Positions 8,163 through 16,810 of a stretch of DNA of 64,000 bases are shown here, piece after piece. How positions within the stretch are numbered: position 1 is the stretch's first letter; every line of letters begins with the position of its first letter. Source of the stretch: Enhydrobacter sp. (GTDB taxonomy: Bacteria > Pseudomonadota > Alphaproteobacteria > Reyranellales > Reyranellaceae); assembly GCA_026126105.1 (NCBI GenBank), contig JAHCJV010000015.1, positions 1-64,000 of the forward strand, given 5' to 3'. Below the pieces are notes generated by a model that did not search any database, was not told the origin of the DNA, and saw nothing but the letters and a program-made list of their open reading frames with translations. The translations under genes were made by a program, and so were the position numbers.

Positions 8163-8711
8163 ATGCAACGCGCCATCGAGATGATGCATGATCGCCAGCG
8201 GGCGATGACCTCCACCCTGCTCGCCCTGCGGACGATCGCCCGAAAGAACCTGAAGGCCGGCACGCCACCGGATTTTGCGCAACTTCGCCGGCTTTTCCGA
8301 TACATCGAGCGGTTCCCGCAGAAGCTCCACCAGCCAGCGGAGGAAAAGCATCTGTTTCCGGTCGTCCTGCGCCGGGACGCGGGAGCAGAGCGCGCCGTGA
8401 AGCGAGCGCGACGAGACCATGCGACCTGCCTTGGCTATCTCGACCGCCTGCGCGCTGCTCTTGCCTACTGGGAGAAGGGCGACCCCAATGCCGGGCCCCA
8501 AGTCGCGGTGCTGGCCGACGACTATGTGCGCTTCGCCCGGCTGCATGCCCGCATCGAGACCCGCGATGTTCTGTCGGTGGCGGTGAAGGTACTGTCCGAG
8601 CAGGACTGGCACACCATCGAGCAGGCCTTTGGCGCCGTCGACGATCCTCTGGCACGCTCGAAGGGCCGCGCCGACTGCGCGGCGGCCTTGCAGGCATTGG
8701 ATGGTCGCTAA
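8163..8711 (+). CDS. Hemerythrin-like (HHE domain) protein
   Basis: A 182-residue all-helical protein with a hemerythrin HHE-type pattern: His near the N-terminus (MMHDRQ), HQPAEEKHLFPVV around 58-70 giving the H-x3-E and following His ligands, a later RDHATCLGYLDRL segment, and RLHARIETRDVL near the C-terminus. The HxxxE arrangement supports a di-iron site able to bind O2, NO or peroxide. The perfect FNR-type box upstream suggests induction under low oxygen or nitrosative stress. ATGs at 8163, 8181 and 8184 are all possible; none has a clear ribosome site, so a leaderless message is possible. Confidence 0.8.
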   Translation: MQRAIEMMHDRQRAMTSTLLALRTIARKNLKAGTPPDFAQLRRLFRYIERFPQKLHQPAEEKHLFPVVLRRDAGAERAVKRARRDHATCLGYLDRLRAALAYWEKGDPNAGPQVAVLADDYVRFARLHARIETRDVLSVAVKVLSEQDWHTIEQAFGAVDDPLARSKGRADCAAALQALDGR

Positions 8712-9901
8712 CCTGGCAATGTGAACACTTCGACCGGCTGAGGCACGCCCCGCAGCCTGTGCTTGCCCATCGACTTCAGTGGGAGGGTGCTGACGGCGTT
8801 GAATTCGGCAGAAGCGAGGATCGGCACGCCGAGCGCCTTGGTAAGGCTTTCGAGCCGCGCCGCGCGATTGACGGCGGGCCCGATGACGGTGAAATCGAGC
8901 CGGTCCTCGGTGCCGATATTGCCGAACGTGACCGGCCCCACATGTAAACCGACGCCGCAGCGCACGGGATCGTGCCCGACCGTCGCCCGCGCCTGGTTGG
9001 CCGACTCGATATCCTCGATCAGCCGCCGCGCAGCGCCAATCGCGTTGTTCGTCACCATCGGCAGGAAGAGCGCATCCTCCGCCGGAAAATACGCCATGAC
9101 GCCGTCGCCGATGAATTTGAGGATCTCGCCGCCGTAGGTCTTCAGGGCGTCGCCGACGAGCTGCAGGTAATTGTTGAGCAGCTCTAGCAAGTCGGCGGCC
9201 GCCATGCGCTCGTTCAAGCCGGTAAAGTCGCGCAGGTCGGAGAACCACAGCACGGCGTTGATCTCGCGGCCGTCGCCGCGCTTGATAAGGCCGCCGAGGA
9301 TCTGTTCGCCGACGATATGGCCGAGATAGGTGTCGGTCACCGTCGCGGCGATATTGCGGTAGATGTAGATTTCGGCGATCGGCGCCATCATGTCGACAAG
9401 ACGACGCATGTCGGCGACGTCGTCCTCGCTGAAGCCGCTCGCGCGGTCGGTGGCGAAGGATGCGACGGGAACCGACCCTGGACGCCCGAGCCGCATCGGG
9501 AAAGCGACGTAGTCCTTGCCGCCGCCCGCCTCTAGTTCGTGCAGTACCGGGTGAGCGTTCTCAGGCAGGTCGGTCAGGCAGTAGCGCACGGGCGCGGTCT
9601 TCTGCCGAACCTCCTGCATCGGGCTGCCGATATAGGCCGGGCTCTCGAGGATGCCGTGCAGACGCGGCACTTCCTCGTAGCCTTCCCCGCGCCGCCACAG
9701 CACGCCAGTCGCCACCATTTGCGGATGGATCAGCTGAAGACCGATGTAGAACCGCCAGATCGGCAAGCCTGCCGCGACCGCGCGATTCATGAACTGGTCG
9801 ACGAAGCGATCGAAACGCGTCTCGAGGCGGCCCTCGGTCAGAAGCCAGTCGAGGACCGACTTCAATCGGGCGCAGTCGGCTGGCGGGGCGGCGTCAGCCA
9901 C
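8708..9901 (-). CDS. Class III adenylate cyclase, soluble
   Basis: A 397-residue protein with an N-terminal region of about 200 residues without a clear known domain, then a class III cyclase domain (about 205-385). Metal-binding aspartates are in WFSDLRDFTGL and KFIGDGVMAYF; the adenine-selecting Lys is present in EILKFIGDG, together with RLDFTVIGPAVNRAARLES holding the Asp, Asn and Arg. This supports conversion of ATP to cAMP. No membrane segment is seen. The GTG start overlaps the end of the upstream SDR gene by 8 bases, so it is likely the last gene of the thiolase-SDR-cyclase unit. Confidence 0.88.
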   Translation of the reverse strand: MADAAPPADCARLKSVLDWLLTEGRLETRFDRFVDQFMNRAVAAGLPIWRFYIGLQLIHPQMVATGVLWRRGEGYEEVPRLHGILESPAYIGSPMQEVRQKTAPVRYCLTDLPENAHPVLHELEAGGGKDYVAFPMRLGRPGSVPVASFATDRASGFSEDDVADMRRLVDMMAPIAEIYIYRNIAATVTDTYLGHIVGEQILGGLIKRGDGREINAVLWFSDLRDFTGLNERMAAADLLELLNNYLQLVGDALKTYGGEILKFIGDGVMAYFPAEDALFLPMVTNNAIGAARRLIEDIESANQARATVGHDPVRCGVGLHVGPVTFGNIGTEDRLDFTVIGPAVNRAARLESLTKALGVPILASAEFNAVSTLPLKSMGKHRLRGVPQPVEVFTLPG

Positions 9902-10787
9902 CCACCACCGCCTGCACTTCCTCGGTCGAGGTCCGGTAGACCTTGTTGGTCGAGAGATCGGCGATCCTGTCGATGTTCTCCATCACGTCCTCGACCGTCG
10001 GCGCGCGGCCTTCGATGCGCACGCCCGGTGCCTCGCGGTATTCGATGCGCGCGAAGTAGCCGGCGCCCGCGCTCCAGATTTCGCCCGTGCGCTGGCATTG
10101 CTCGCTGCACAGATAGGCGACCATCGGCGAAACGAACTCCGGCCTGATCTTCTCCAACATCTCCGGAGTCATCAGGCTCTCGGTCATGCGCGTGCCGGCA
10201 ACGGGCGCCAGCGCATTGATGAAGATGTTGTACTTCTGGCCCTCCAGCCTGAGCGCGTTCATGAAGCCCACGACGGCGAGCTTGGCGCCGCCGTAGTTCG
10301 ATTGCCCGAAGTTGCCGTAGATGCCCGAGTTGGACGATGTGACGACCACGCGCCCATAGGCCTTGCTACGCAGGATCGGCCAGGCGGCGTGCGTGACATA
10401 GGCGGTGCCGAGGAAGTGCACCTTCACCACGAAATCAAAATCCTCGACCGTCATGTTGTGGAAGGTCTTGTCGCGCAGCACGCCCGCATTGTTGACGACG
10501 ATGTCGACCGTGCCGAAGCAATCGACGGCTGTCTTGACGATGTTCGCAGCCGTTTTCGCCTCGGCAACGGAATCGTAATTCGCCACCGCCTGCCCGCCTG
10601 CGGCTTTGATCTCGTCGACGACCTTGTCGGCAGCCGCGTGACCGCCGCCCTTGCCGTCGACCGCGCCCCCCGGATCGTTCACCACCACCTTTGCGCCCCG
10701 GCTCGCCAGCAGCAACGCATGCGCGCGGCCAAGCCCGTTACCCGCGCCCGTGACGATGGCGACACGATTGTCGAAACGGATAGTCAT
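9894..10787 (-). CDS. SDR dehydrogenase related to 3-hydroxyacyl-CoA dehydrogenases
   Basis: A 297-residue short-chain dehydrogenase/reductase. The cofactor loop is TGAGNGLGRAHALLLASRGA (14-33); NNAG occurs at the usual place, the catalytic Ser is in VTSSNSG, and Tyr/Lys in SNYGGAKLAV. The VNDPGG and VLRDKTFHNMT segments and the C-terminal extension resemble the dehydrogenase part of multifunctional enzyme type 2, which acts in beta-oxidation of branched or steroid-like chains. AAAGGAG lies eight bases from the ATG. It sits 53 bases from the SCP2-type thiolase and overlaps the cyclase, so a lipid or sterol side-chain pathway is plausible, not shown. Confidence 0.85.
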   Translation of the reverse strand: MTIRFDNRVAIVTGAGNGLGRAHALLLASRGAKVVVNDPGGAVDGKGGGHAAADKVVDEIKAAGGQAVANYDSVAEAKTAANIVKTAVDCFGTVDIVVNNAGVLRDKTFHNMTVEDFDFVVKVHFLGTAYVTHAAWPILRSKAYGRVVVTSSNSGIYGNFGQSNYGGAKLAVVGFMNALRLEGQKYNIFINALAPVAGTRMTESLMTPEMLEKIRPEFVSPMVAYLCSEQCQRTGEIWSAGAGYFARIEYREAPGVRIEGRAPTVEDVMENIDRIADLSTNKVYRTSTEEVQAVVGG

Positions 10788-10840
10788 TTCATTGTCTCCT
10801 TTAAGCACGGTCTGCGCGCTCGATCTTCCCACCCCGAGCG

Positions 10841-12091
10841 CTACATCTTCTGAAGAATCACCACCGAGGCTACGGCTTCCTCCATGCCGATGACGCCGCC
10901 GCCATTTTCGGCGAGGGCGATCTCGGCGCCCTTCACCTGGCGCGGGCCCGCCTCGCCACGGAGCTGGGTCGCCAGTTCGGCCAGCATCGAGAGCCCGGTT
11001 GCGCCGACTGGATGACCCTTGGATACAAGCCCGCCGGAGGTGTTCACCGGCAGCTTGCCGCCGGGGCCCGTGGCGCCCGATTCGATGAACTTGCCGCCTT
11101 CGCCTTCCGGGCAGAAGCGCAGCATCTCGCACTGATAGACCTCGCAGAAGCTGGTCGCGTCGTGCACCTCGGCGACGTCGATGTCCTGCGGACCCAGACC
11201 GGCCATCCTGTAGGCCTTGTCGGACGCGGCGCGCGTCAGGCCGGGTTGATCGAGGTCACGGTACATGCCGCCGGAAAAACCGACGCCTGCGATCTTGATA
11301 GCCCGCTCGCGCACGGAGGCCGGCACCTTCTCGAGATACTCCGCCGAGCACAGCAGCGCGGCTGCAGCACCATCGCCGATCGGGGCGCACATCGCGCGGG
11401 TCAGTGGGAAGGACACCGGCCGGTCCTCGAGCACCGACTGCGTGGTCATCTGGAAGCGATACTGCGCCTTGTCATTCAAGGCACCGTAATTGTGGTTCTT
11501 GGCCGCACCGGCCGCAATCTGCGCCTGGGTCGTGCCGTACTTCCACATGTGCCACTTGGCTTGCATGGCGTAGGTGTCCATGAAGATCGTGCGGTCATCG
11601 CCCGGCTTGAACTCGGATCCGACCATCTTGCCGACCCGGTTCATTTCCTCGACCAGCCTGTCGTGCTGGCTGGTAATGTAGCCTTGGTTGAACAGCCCCG
11701 CGGTGCGCTCCGGCGCGTCCGGGCTGAACAGCTTCTCGACGCCGATGCAGAAGGAGAGCTCGTGCGTGCCGGCCAGCACATCCTTCCACGCTCCCATGAA
11801 AGCGGTCGAGGCCGTGGCGCAGGCATTCTCGACGTTGAACATCGGCACCCGCTCCGGAAACAGCCCCTGCTCAACCAGCGGCTGGAACAGCGCCTGACCG
11901 CGGATCGAGTTCTGGCCCCAGAAGCCCATGCCGCAGTTCCCCAGCCAGCCGGACTCGATGTCGGCGCCGGTCGTCATGCCCGCGTCCTGGAGCGTCCCCA
12001 GATAGGCCTCGCGGGCAAGATCCCCGAAGCTCATGCCTGGGTGCTTCTTGAACGCTGTGGTGTAGGCCCCGATCACATAAACGTCGCGCAT
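10841..12091 (-). CDS. Thiolase-like protein of the SCP2/lipid-transfer type
   Basis: A thiolase-fold protein of about 416 residues. The nucleophile region is VENACATASTAFMGAW, and the C-terminal histidine and substrate loop are in NTSGGLVSKGHPVGATGLSMLAEL. VAEVHDATSFCEVYQCE replaces the usual second cysteine segment of biosynthetic thiolases, which is typical of SCP2-type thiolases and archaeal/actinobacterial lipid-transfer proteins. It probably cleaves or binds a 3-oxoacyl-CoA. ATG at 12091 has a better distance to GGGGA than ATG at 12100, three codons upstream. It leads the operon with the SDR and cyclase. Confidence 0.85.
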   Translation of the reverse strand: MRDVYVIGAYTTAFKKHPGMSFGDLAREAYLGTLQDAGMTTGADIESGWLGNCGMGFWGQNSIRGQALFQPLVEQGLFPERVPMFNVENACATASTAFMGAWKDVLAGTHELSFCIGVEKLFSPDAPERTAGLFNQGYITSQHDRLVEEMNRVGKMVGSEFKPGDDRTIFMDTYAMQAKWHMWKYGTTQAQIAAGAAKNHNYGALNDKAQYRFQMTTQSVLEDRPVSFPLTRAMCAPIGDGAAAALLCSAEYLEKVPASVRERAIKIAGVGFSGGMYRDLDQPGLTRAASDKAYRMAGLGPQDIDVAEVHDATSFCEVYQCEMLRFCPEGEGGKFIESGATGPGGKLPVNTSGGLVSKGHPVGATGLSMLAELATQLRGEAGPRQVKGAEIALAENGGGVIGMEEAVASVVILQKM

Positions 12092-12176
12092 GTCAGGCAT
12101 TTCCCCAATGTTGGCAGAGCCGTTGGCTTTGCCAGCATTTGAGCGTATCCAGACGGGCATTACTAGGAGTACGCAC

Positions 12177-13580
12177 ATGGCCGTGACGGCCCAGGTTCGA
12201 GCCCCCCAGGTCGATGCCACCATCGCCGAGCTGAAGCAGCTGTACGGCGATCGGCTCACCACCGCCCATGCGGTCCGCGAGCAGCACGGGAAGGATATCT
12301 CCTATCACGAGGCGCACCTGCCCGACGCGGTGGTGTTCGCCGAATCGGCCGAGGAAGTGCAGGCGATCGTCCAGCTCTGCGCCCGGCACAAGACGCCGAT
12401 CATTCCGTTCGGCACCGGCACCTCGCTCGAGGGTCATATCAGCGCTCCGAACGGCGGCGTCTCGCTCGACCTCAGCCGCATGAACAAGGTCCTGCAGGTC
12501 AACGAGGCCGATCTCGACGTCGTCGTGCAACCCGGCGTCACGCGCAAGCAACTCAACGAGTATCTGCGCGCCACCGGCCTGTTTTTCCCCATCGATCCCG
12601 GCGCCGACGCCTCGATCGGCGGCATGGCGAGCACGCGCGCCTCGGGCACCAATGCCGTGCGCTACGGCACGATGCGCGAGAACGTGCTCGCGCTGCAGAT
12701 CGTCACCCCGGACGGTCGCCTCATGCGGATCGGCAGGCGTTCGCGCAAGTCGAGCGCGGGCTATGACCTGGTGAAGCTGATGGTCGGCTCCGAAGGGACG
12801 CTGGGCGTCATTACCGAAATCACGCTCCGCCTTTACGGCATGCCGGAATCGATGGTCGCTGCGACCTGCGCTTTCGAGAGCCTCGAGGGCGCAGTGAACA
12901 CGGTGATCCAGACGATCCAGTCCGGCATCCCGGTAGCGCGCATCGAGCTGATGGATACCTTCACGGTCGACACGGTGAACAAGTATTCCAAGCTCGACCT
13001 GCCCGCCAAGAACCTGTTGCTGCTCGAGTTCCACGGCACCGAAGCCGGCACCAAGGAACAGGCCGAGATGGTACAAGCGCTGGCTGCCGAGAATGGCGGC
13101 GGCGACTTCGCCTGGACGAGCCAGGCCGAGGAACGCACAAAGATGTGGCAGGCGCGCCATGACGCCGCCTGGGCGGCCAAGGCCTACAAGCCGGGCTGGG
13201 GCATGTGGGCGACGGATGTCTGCGTGCCGATCTCGAAGCTCGCCGAATGCATCCTCGAGACGCAGAAGGACATCGTCGCCAACGACCTCTATGCCCCGAT
13301 CGTCGGCCATGTCGGCGACGGCAACTTCCATCTCACCATGATGGTGAACCCGGACGACCCGACCTACCTGCCGCGCGCCGAGGCGCTCAACGACCGCATG
13401 GTGGCGCGGGCTCTGGCGATGGGCGGAACCTGCACCGGGGAGCATGGCGTCGGCATCGGCAAGATCAAGTTCCTCTACGAGGAGCACGGCGAGGCGATGT
13501 CGCTGATGCGGGCGATCAAACGCGCGTTCGATCCGGACAACATCATGAATCCGGGCAAGATCATCGGCCCGATAAACTGA
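12177..13580 (+). CDS. FAD-linked 2-hydroxyacid dehydrogenase (D-lactate dehydrogenase family)
   Basis: A 467-residue flavoprotein of the FAD_binding_4/FAD-oxidase_C type, the family of D-lactate dehydrogenase (cytochrome), glycolate oxidase GlcD and D-2-hydroxyglutarate dehydrogenase. The FAD-binding PCMH domain includes IIPFGTGTSLEGHISAPNGG and GADASIGGMASTRASGTNAVRYG. The C-terminal half has the metal/substrate site HVGDGNFH and GTCTGEHGVGIGK. It should oxidise a D-2-hydroxyacid to the 2-oxoacid and pass electrons to the respiratory chain. AGGAG lies seven bases from the ATG. It diverges from the thiolase operon. Confidence 0.9.
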   Translation: MAVTAQVRAPQVDATIAELKQLYGDRLTTAHAVREQHGKDISYHEAHLPDAVVFAESAEEVQAIVQLCARHKTPIIPFGTGTSLEGHISAPNGGVSLDLSRMNKVLQVNEADLDVVVQPGVTRKQLNEYLRATGLFFPIDPGADASIGGMASTRASGTNAVRYGTMRENVLALQIVTPDGRLMRIGRRSRKSSAGYDLVKLMVGSEGTLGVITEITLRLYGMPESMVAATCAFESLEGAVNTVIQTIQSGIPVARIELMDTFTVDTVNKYSKLDLPAKNLLLLEFHGTEAGTKEQAEMVQALAAENGGGDFAWTSQAEERTKMWQARHDAAWAAKAYKPGWGMWATDVCVPISKLAECILETQKDIVANDLYAPIVGHVGDGNFHLTMMVNPDDPTYLPRAEALNDRMVARALAMGGTCTGEHGVGIGKIKFLYEEHGEAMSLMRAIKRAFDPDNIMNPGKIIGPIN

Positions 13581-13608
13581 CGCTGCGGCGCGATCAAAGC
13601 TGACGTGA

Positions 13609-13634
13609 AGCGCTACGGTGTGAACCGTAGCGCT
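13609..13634 (+). terminator. Hairpin after the FAD-linked dehydrogenase
   Basis: AGCGCTACGG / CCGTAGCGCT form a perfect 10-bp stem with a 6-base loop, 29 bases past the stop codon. It is followed by TCTTCGTT, a weak T-rich tail, so an intrinsic terminator is likely. Confidence 0.65.
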
Positions 13635-13719
13635 CTTCGTTGCGTCACAGGCGCCAGAATGCTTGCGCACGGCATGACAGACGGTGCGATCAGCCAAGCA
13701 AGAAAGCACGCCTCCAAAA

Positions 13720-13734
13720 CCGCAAATATTGCGG
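13720..13734. promoter_or_regulatory. Palindrome in the AT-rich region before the RTX gene
   Basis: CCGCAA-ATA-TTGCGG is a perfect 6-3-6 inverted repeat about 100 bases upstream of the RTX-type gene. The 251-base gap (13581-13831) is clearly AT-richer than the coding DNA around it in its second half. The palindrome could be an operator; no T-run follows, so it is not an obvious terminator. Confidence 0.4.
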
Positions 13735-13831
13735 CATTTTCATGATATCTTCGCTATTCACCCTGCTAGACGTTGCCCTAACCAAATAACGGACGTAATA
13801 CCTGCATGCACCAAGCAAGGGAGAGAAACCG

Positions 13832-16324
13832 TTGATCATCTCCACAACGGCGGGAATCGCAGGCAACTACTACGTCGAGGACGACGGGATTCCGGGTAAC
13901 GCCAAGGCACAGATCCGCGGCCCGGGCCTGCTCAATGTCTACACACATCCATTCGGCAACCTGGCCTTCGAGAGCGCGCCGGGGCAGAAATACATCGTCA
14001 ACTTGCTCGACTCGATGCTGTCCGACTTCACCATCGGCAGCTTCGCCAATCCGGCCTTCAATCCCGACCAGATCAATGTCCGGCGAGTGTCGCTCAAGTT
14101 CAAGACGACGCTGGTGACGACCGGGCAGATCGTCGAAAGCGGCAACGATCCAGATCCCGATATCATGTCCGGCCACATGGCGCTCAGTGCCGGCACCGGC
14201 ATCGGAAAGAGCGACCGCATCGAGACCGAGGTGTTCGCCATCGAGGCCGCGACCGTCACCGGCGGCATCAACCTGCGCAATTTCGGCAACGCTCAGATCG
14301 GCGGCAGCAGTACCGACATCGCAGGCCTCACGGTTGTTGCGTCCGGCAACATCGACTTCGAGAATGTCGGCAACCTGACGCTGGTGGACGTCGGCGGGCC
14401 TGCGACGATCGTCGGCGGAACTGTCGGCAACGTGGCTCTCACCTTGATCGGAGCGACCTCGTCCCTCACAAGCACCGTCGACCAACAGGCAATCGTCGCA
14501 GCAGGCGGCAACATCGTCGTGACGGCCGGCAAGGACATCACGCTCGGGAACGGCACCAGCTTCGACAACGACATGCGTGCAAGCGGCAGCATCACTCTTG
14601 CCGCAGGCGGCAACATTTCCGTCGACGGCTCTGCCGAAATTGTCTCGGACGAAGCCGGCGGCAATACCGGAGGCAGCGTCACGGTCACTGCCGGCGCGCA
14701 CATTCTCGTCAACGACGCCTGGGGTATCGGGGCATCTATCCGGGCCAGCGGGCTGGCCGGCGCCGACGTTCTGCTGACCGCCGGCGGCAAGTTCGACCTG
14801 CAGGCGCCCTCCTCGACGGCGATCTCGTCGATGTCGGGCGACGTCACCGTCAATGCCGACCACATGATCATCGCCGCGGATTCCGGCATCAGCGCCCTGA
14901 ACGGCACGGTGACGCTCAGGCCAACGACGGAGGGCAAGCGCATCAACGTCGAAGAAATCCCGGACAACCTCAACTCGCCGCTACTCCACCTATCGGATGC
15001 CGAGATCGATCGGGTATTCGCGAAGCAGCTGGTGATCGGCGGCGAGAGTGCGGGCTCCGTCATCATCACGACCGGCAGCCTGACGCCCGCCAACGTCCCC
15101 GACCTGGTGCTGCAGAGCGGCGCCGACGTCCTGGTGCAGGGCGGCGGCGCCATATCCGTTGCCGGAAAGCTGACCCTGCTCGCGGCAGACGATGTCGTGC
15201 TCTATTCTGGCGCCATGCTCTCGGCGGGCAACGGCATCGACGTACATGTCGATTTCGGCAACACCGATCCGGGGGAGGGTGGCAGCGTGATCGTCGCTCC
15301 AAGCTTTGCCGCCAGCCTGAATCTGTTCGGCGACACCGACAACGACACGCTCGGCGCGGGCAGCGGCAACGACAGGCTCGATGGCGGGGCAGGCGCCGAC
15401 AAGATGACTGGGCGCCTCGGCAACGATGCCTATGACGTCGATAACGTCGGCGACAAGACAATAGAGGCGGCAGACGAGGGCATCGATGCGGTGTCGAGCT
15501 CGATCAGCTGGTCGCTCGCCGCCAACGTTGAAAACCTCGCCCTCACCGGCGGCGCCGCCATCGACGGCACAGGCAATCTCGAGAACAACGTCATTCTCGG
15601 CAATACCGGCAACAACACGCTGAAGGGCGGCGCGGGCAACGATATCATGCTGGGCGGTGCCGGCACCGATCTACTGCAGGGCGGCGACGACAACGACACG
15701 CTGGCCGGCGGCGCCGGCGATGACACTTTGAACGGTCAGGCCGGAACCGACACGGCGGTCTATGCCGACGCCACGGCGGGGGTGAAGGTCGCATTGATCT
15801 CCGGCGCGCAGGACACACTCGGCGCGGGCATCGACACACTCGCCAGCATCGAGAATCTGACGGGCTCGAACTTCAACGATTCGCTGACCGGCGACGGCAA
15901 CGCCAACGTGCTGAACGGAGGCGGCGGCAAGGACTTGCTGATCGGCGGCGGCGGCGGCGATACGCTGCTCGGTGGCGAAGGGCGTGACGTTCTGACCGGC
16001 GGCGACGGCGCCGATTTCTTCCACTATCGTACGGTTGCCGACACGGGCACGACAGCGACGACGTGGGACACCATCAAGGACTTCACCCAGGGCAGCGACA
16101 TCATCAATCTAGGCGCCATCGATGCCGACACCACGATGGCAGCGAACCAGGCCTTCGCCTTCATCGGCGCCGCCGCATTCGCGGGAATTGCCGGACAGCT
16201 CCGAGCCGAACAGGGTGCAGGCAAGACCCTGATCTCAGGCGACATAAACGGCGATGCTGCGGCCGACTTCGCGATCGAGCTGTCGGGGCTACATACGCTG
16301 ACGGCGACGGACTTCACGTTGTAG
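13832..16324 (+). CDS. Large RTX-type secreted calcium-binding protein
   Basis: An 830-residue protein with no N-terminal signal peptide. Residues about 150-490 are rich in short beta-strand repeats with GNI/GSI and Gly-rich turns, resembling a beta-helix or filamentous-adhesin-like stalk. Residues about 505-735 hold RTX nonapeptide repeats (GGAGADKMTG, GGAGNDIML, GGAGDDTLN, GGEGRDVLTG), which bind calcium. The end (DFFHYRTVADTG..., TATDFTL) matches the C-terminal serralysin-type secretion region, so type I secretion to the outside is expected. TTG at 13832 follows a good AGGGAGAG ribosome site; the nearby ATG at 13806 is out of frame. No type I exporter genes are in the window. Function may be adhesion or matrix. 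Confidence 0.85.
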   Translation: MIISTTAGIAGNYYVEDDGIPGNAKAQIRGPGLLNVYTHPFGNLAFESAPGQKYIVNLLDSMLSDFTIGSFANPAFNPDQINVRRVSLKFKTTLVTTGQIVESGNDPDPDIMSGHMALSAGTGIGKSDRIETEVFAIEAATVTGGINLRNFGNAQIGGSSTDIAGLTVVASGNIDFENVGNLTLVDVGGPATIVGGTVGNVALTLIGATSSLTSTVDQQAIVAAGGNIVVTAGKDITLGNGTSFDNDMRASGSITLAAGGNISVDGSAEIVSDEAGGNTGGSVTVTAGAHILVNDAWGIGASIRASGLAGADVLLTAGGKFDLQAPSSTAISSMSGDVTVNADHMIIAADSGISALNGTVTLRPTTEGKRINVEEIPDNLNSPLLHLSDAEIDRVFAKQLVIGGESAGSVIITTGSLTPANVPDLVLQSGADVLVQGGGAISVAGKLTLLAADDVVLYSGAMLSAGNGIDVHVDFGNTDPGEGGSVIVAPSFAASLNLFGDTDNDTLGAGSGNDRLDGGAGADKMTGRLGNDAYDVDNVGDKTIEAADEGIDAVSSSISWSLAANVENLALTGGAAIDGTGNLENNVILGNTGNNTLKGGAGNDIMLGGAGTDLLQGGDDNDTLAGGAGDDTLNGQAGTDTAVYADATAGVKVALISGAQDTLGAGIDTLASIENLTGSNFNDSLTGDGNANVLNGGGGKDLLIGGGGGDTLLGGEGRDVLTGGDGADFFHYRTVADTGTTATTWDTIKDFTQGSDIINLGAIDADTTMAANQAFAFIGAAAFAGIAGQLRAEQGAGKTLISGDINGDAAADFAIELSGLHTLTATDFTL

Positions 16325-16373
16325 AATGCAGGAGCGTGGCGCGCATCTTGAGCGCTCATCGACAATGGGACCA

Positions 16374-16403
16374 AAGGAAAAGGGCCGGCAATAGCCGGCC
16401 CTT
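16374..16403 (-). terminator. Intrinsic terminator between the RTX gene and ridA
   Basis: AAGGGCCGGC / GCCGGCCCTT is a perfect 10-bp stem with an AATA loop (16380-16403). Read on the minus strand the stem is followed by TTTTCC, so it ends the RidA transcript. It lies between two converging genes and may also stop the RTX transcript on the plus strand. Confidence 0.85.
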
Positions 16404-16424
16404 CGTGTTCGAGCATGGTGCTTT

Positions 16425-16772
16425 CTAGATTGCCGCCTGTACCATGATCTCGACTTTCAGCGCCGGGTTGGCGAGCTTCGCCTCGACCGTAGCGCGTGCA
16501 GGTGTGTTGCCGGGCGATACCCAGGCATCCCACACCTCGTTCATCTGGCTCCAGGTGCCGATATCGGTCAGCCAGATGTTGGCCGAGAGGATCTTCGACT
16601 TGTCGGTGCCGGCTTCCTTCAGGAAATGGTCGATCTTGTCGAGGATCTGCTTGGTCTGGCCCTTCACGTCGGCCTTGGCATCGTCGGCCGTGAGGCCGGC
16701 GAGATAGACCGTGCCGCCGTGCACCACGGCGCTGCTCATGCGCGGGCCCGCATTGATTCGCTTGACGCTCAT
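16425..16772 (-). CDS. RidA/YjgF family protein
   Basis: A 115-residue single-domain RidA-fold protein (MSVKRINAGPRMSSAVVHGG...). RidA proteins deaminate reactive enamine/imine intermediates; related subfamilies act in specific catabolic pathways. The segment NTPARATVEAKLANPALKVEIMV carries the conserved Arg that binds the substrate carboxylate and the usual Glu. It is a close paralogue of the next gene upstream, 38 bases away. The neighbouring hydrolases suggest a role in nitrogen-compound breakdown, but that is inference. Confidence 0.88.
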   Translation of the reverse strand: MSVKRINAGPRMSSAVVHGGTVYLAGLTADDAKADVKGQTKQILDKIDHFLKEAGTDKSKILSANIWLTDIGTWSQMNEVWDAWVSPGNTPARATVEAKLANPALKVEIMVQAAI

Positions 16773-16810
16773 AGTCTTCTCCTCCGTAAAAGCGCGCCGA
16801 CCTTAGCAGA

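Noticed and set aside
12093..13709. 538-codon open frame antisense to the FAD-linked dehydrogenase
   Set aside because: It mirrors the high third-position GC of the real gene, has low-complexity Arg/His/Ala content and no family match; the plus-strand protein is unmistakable.
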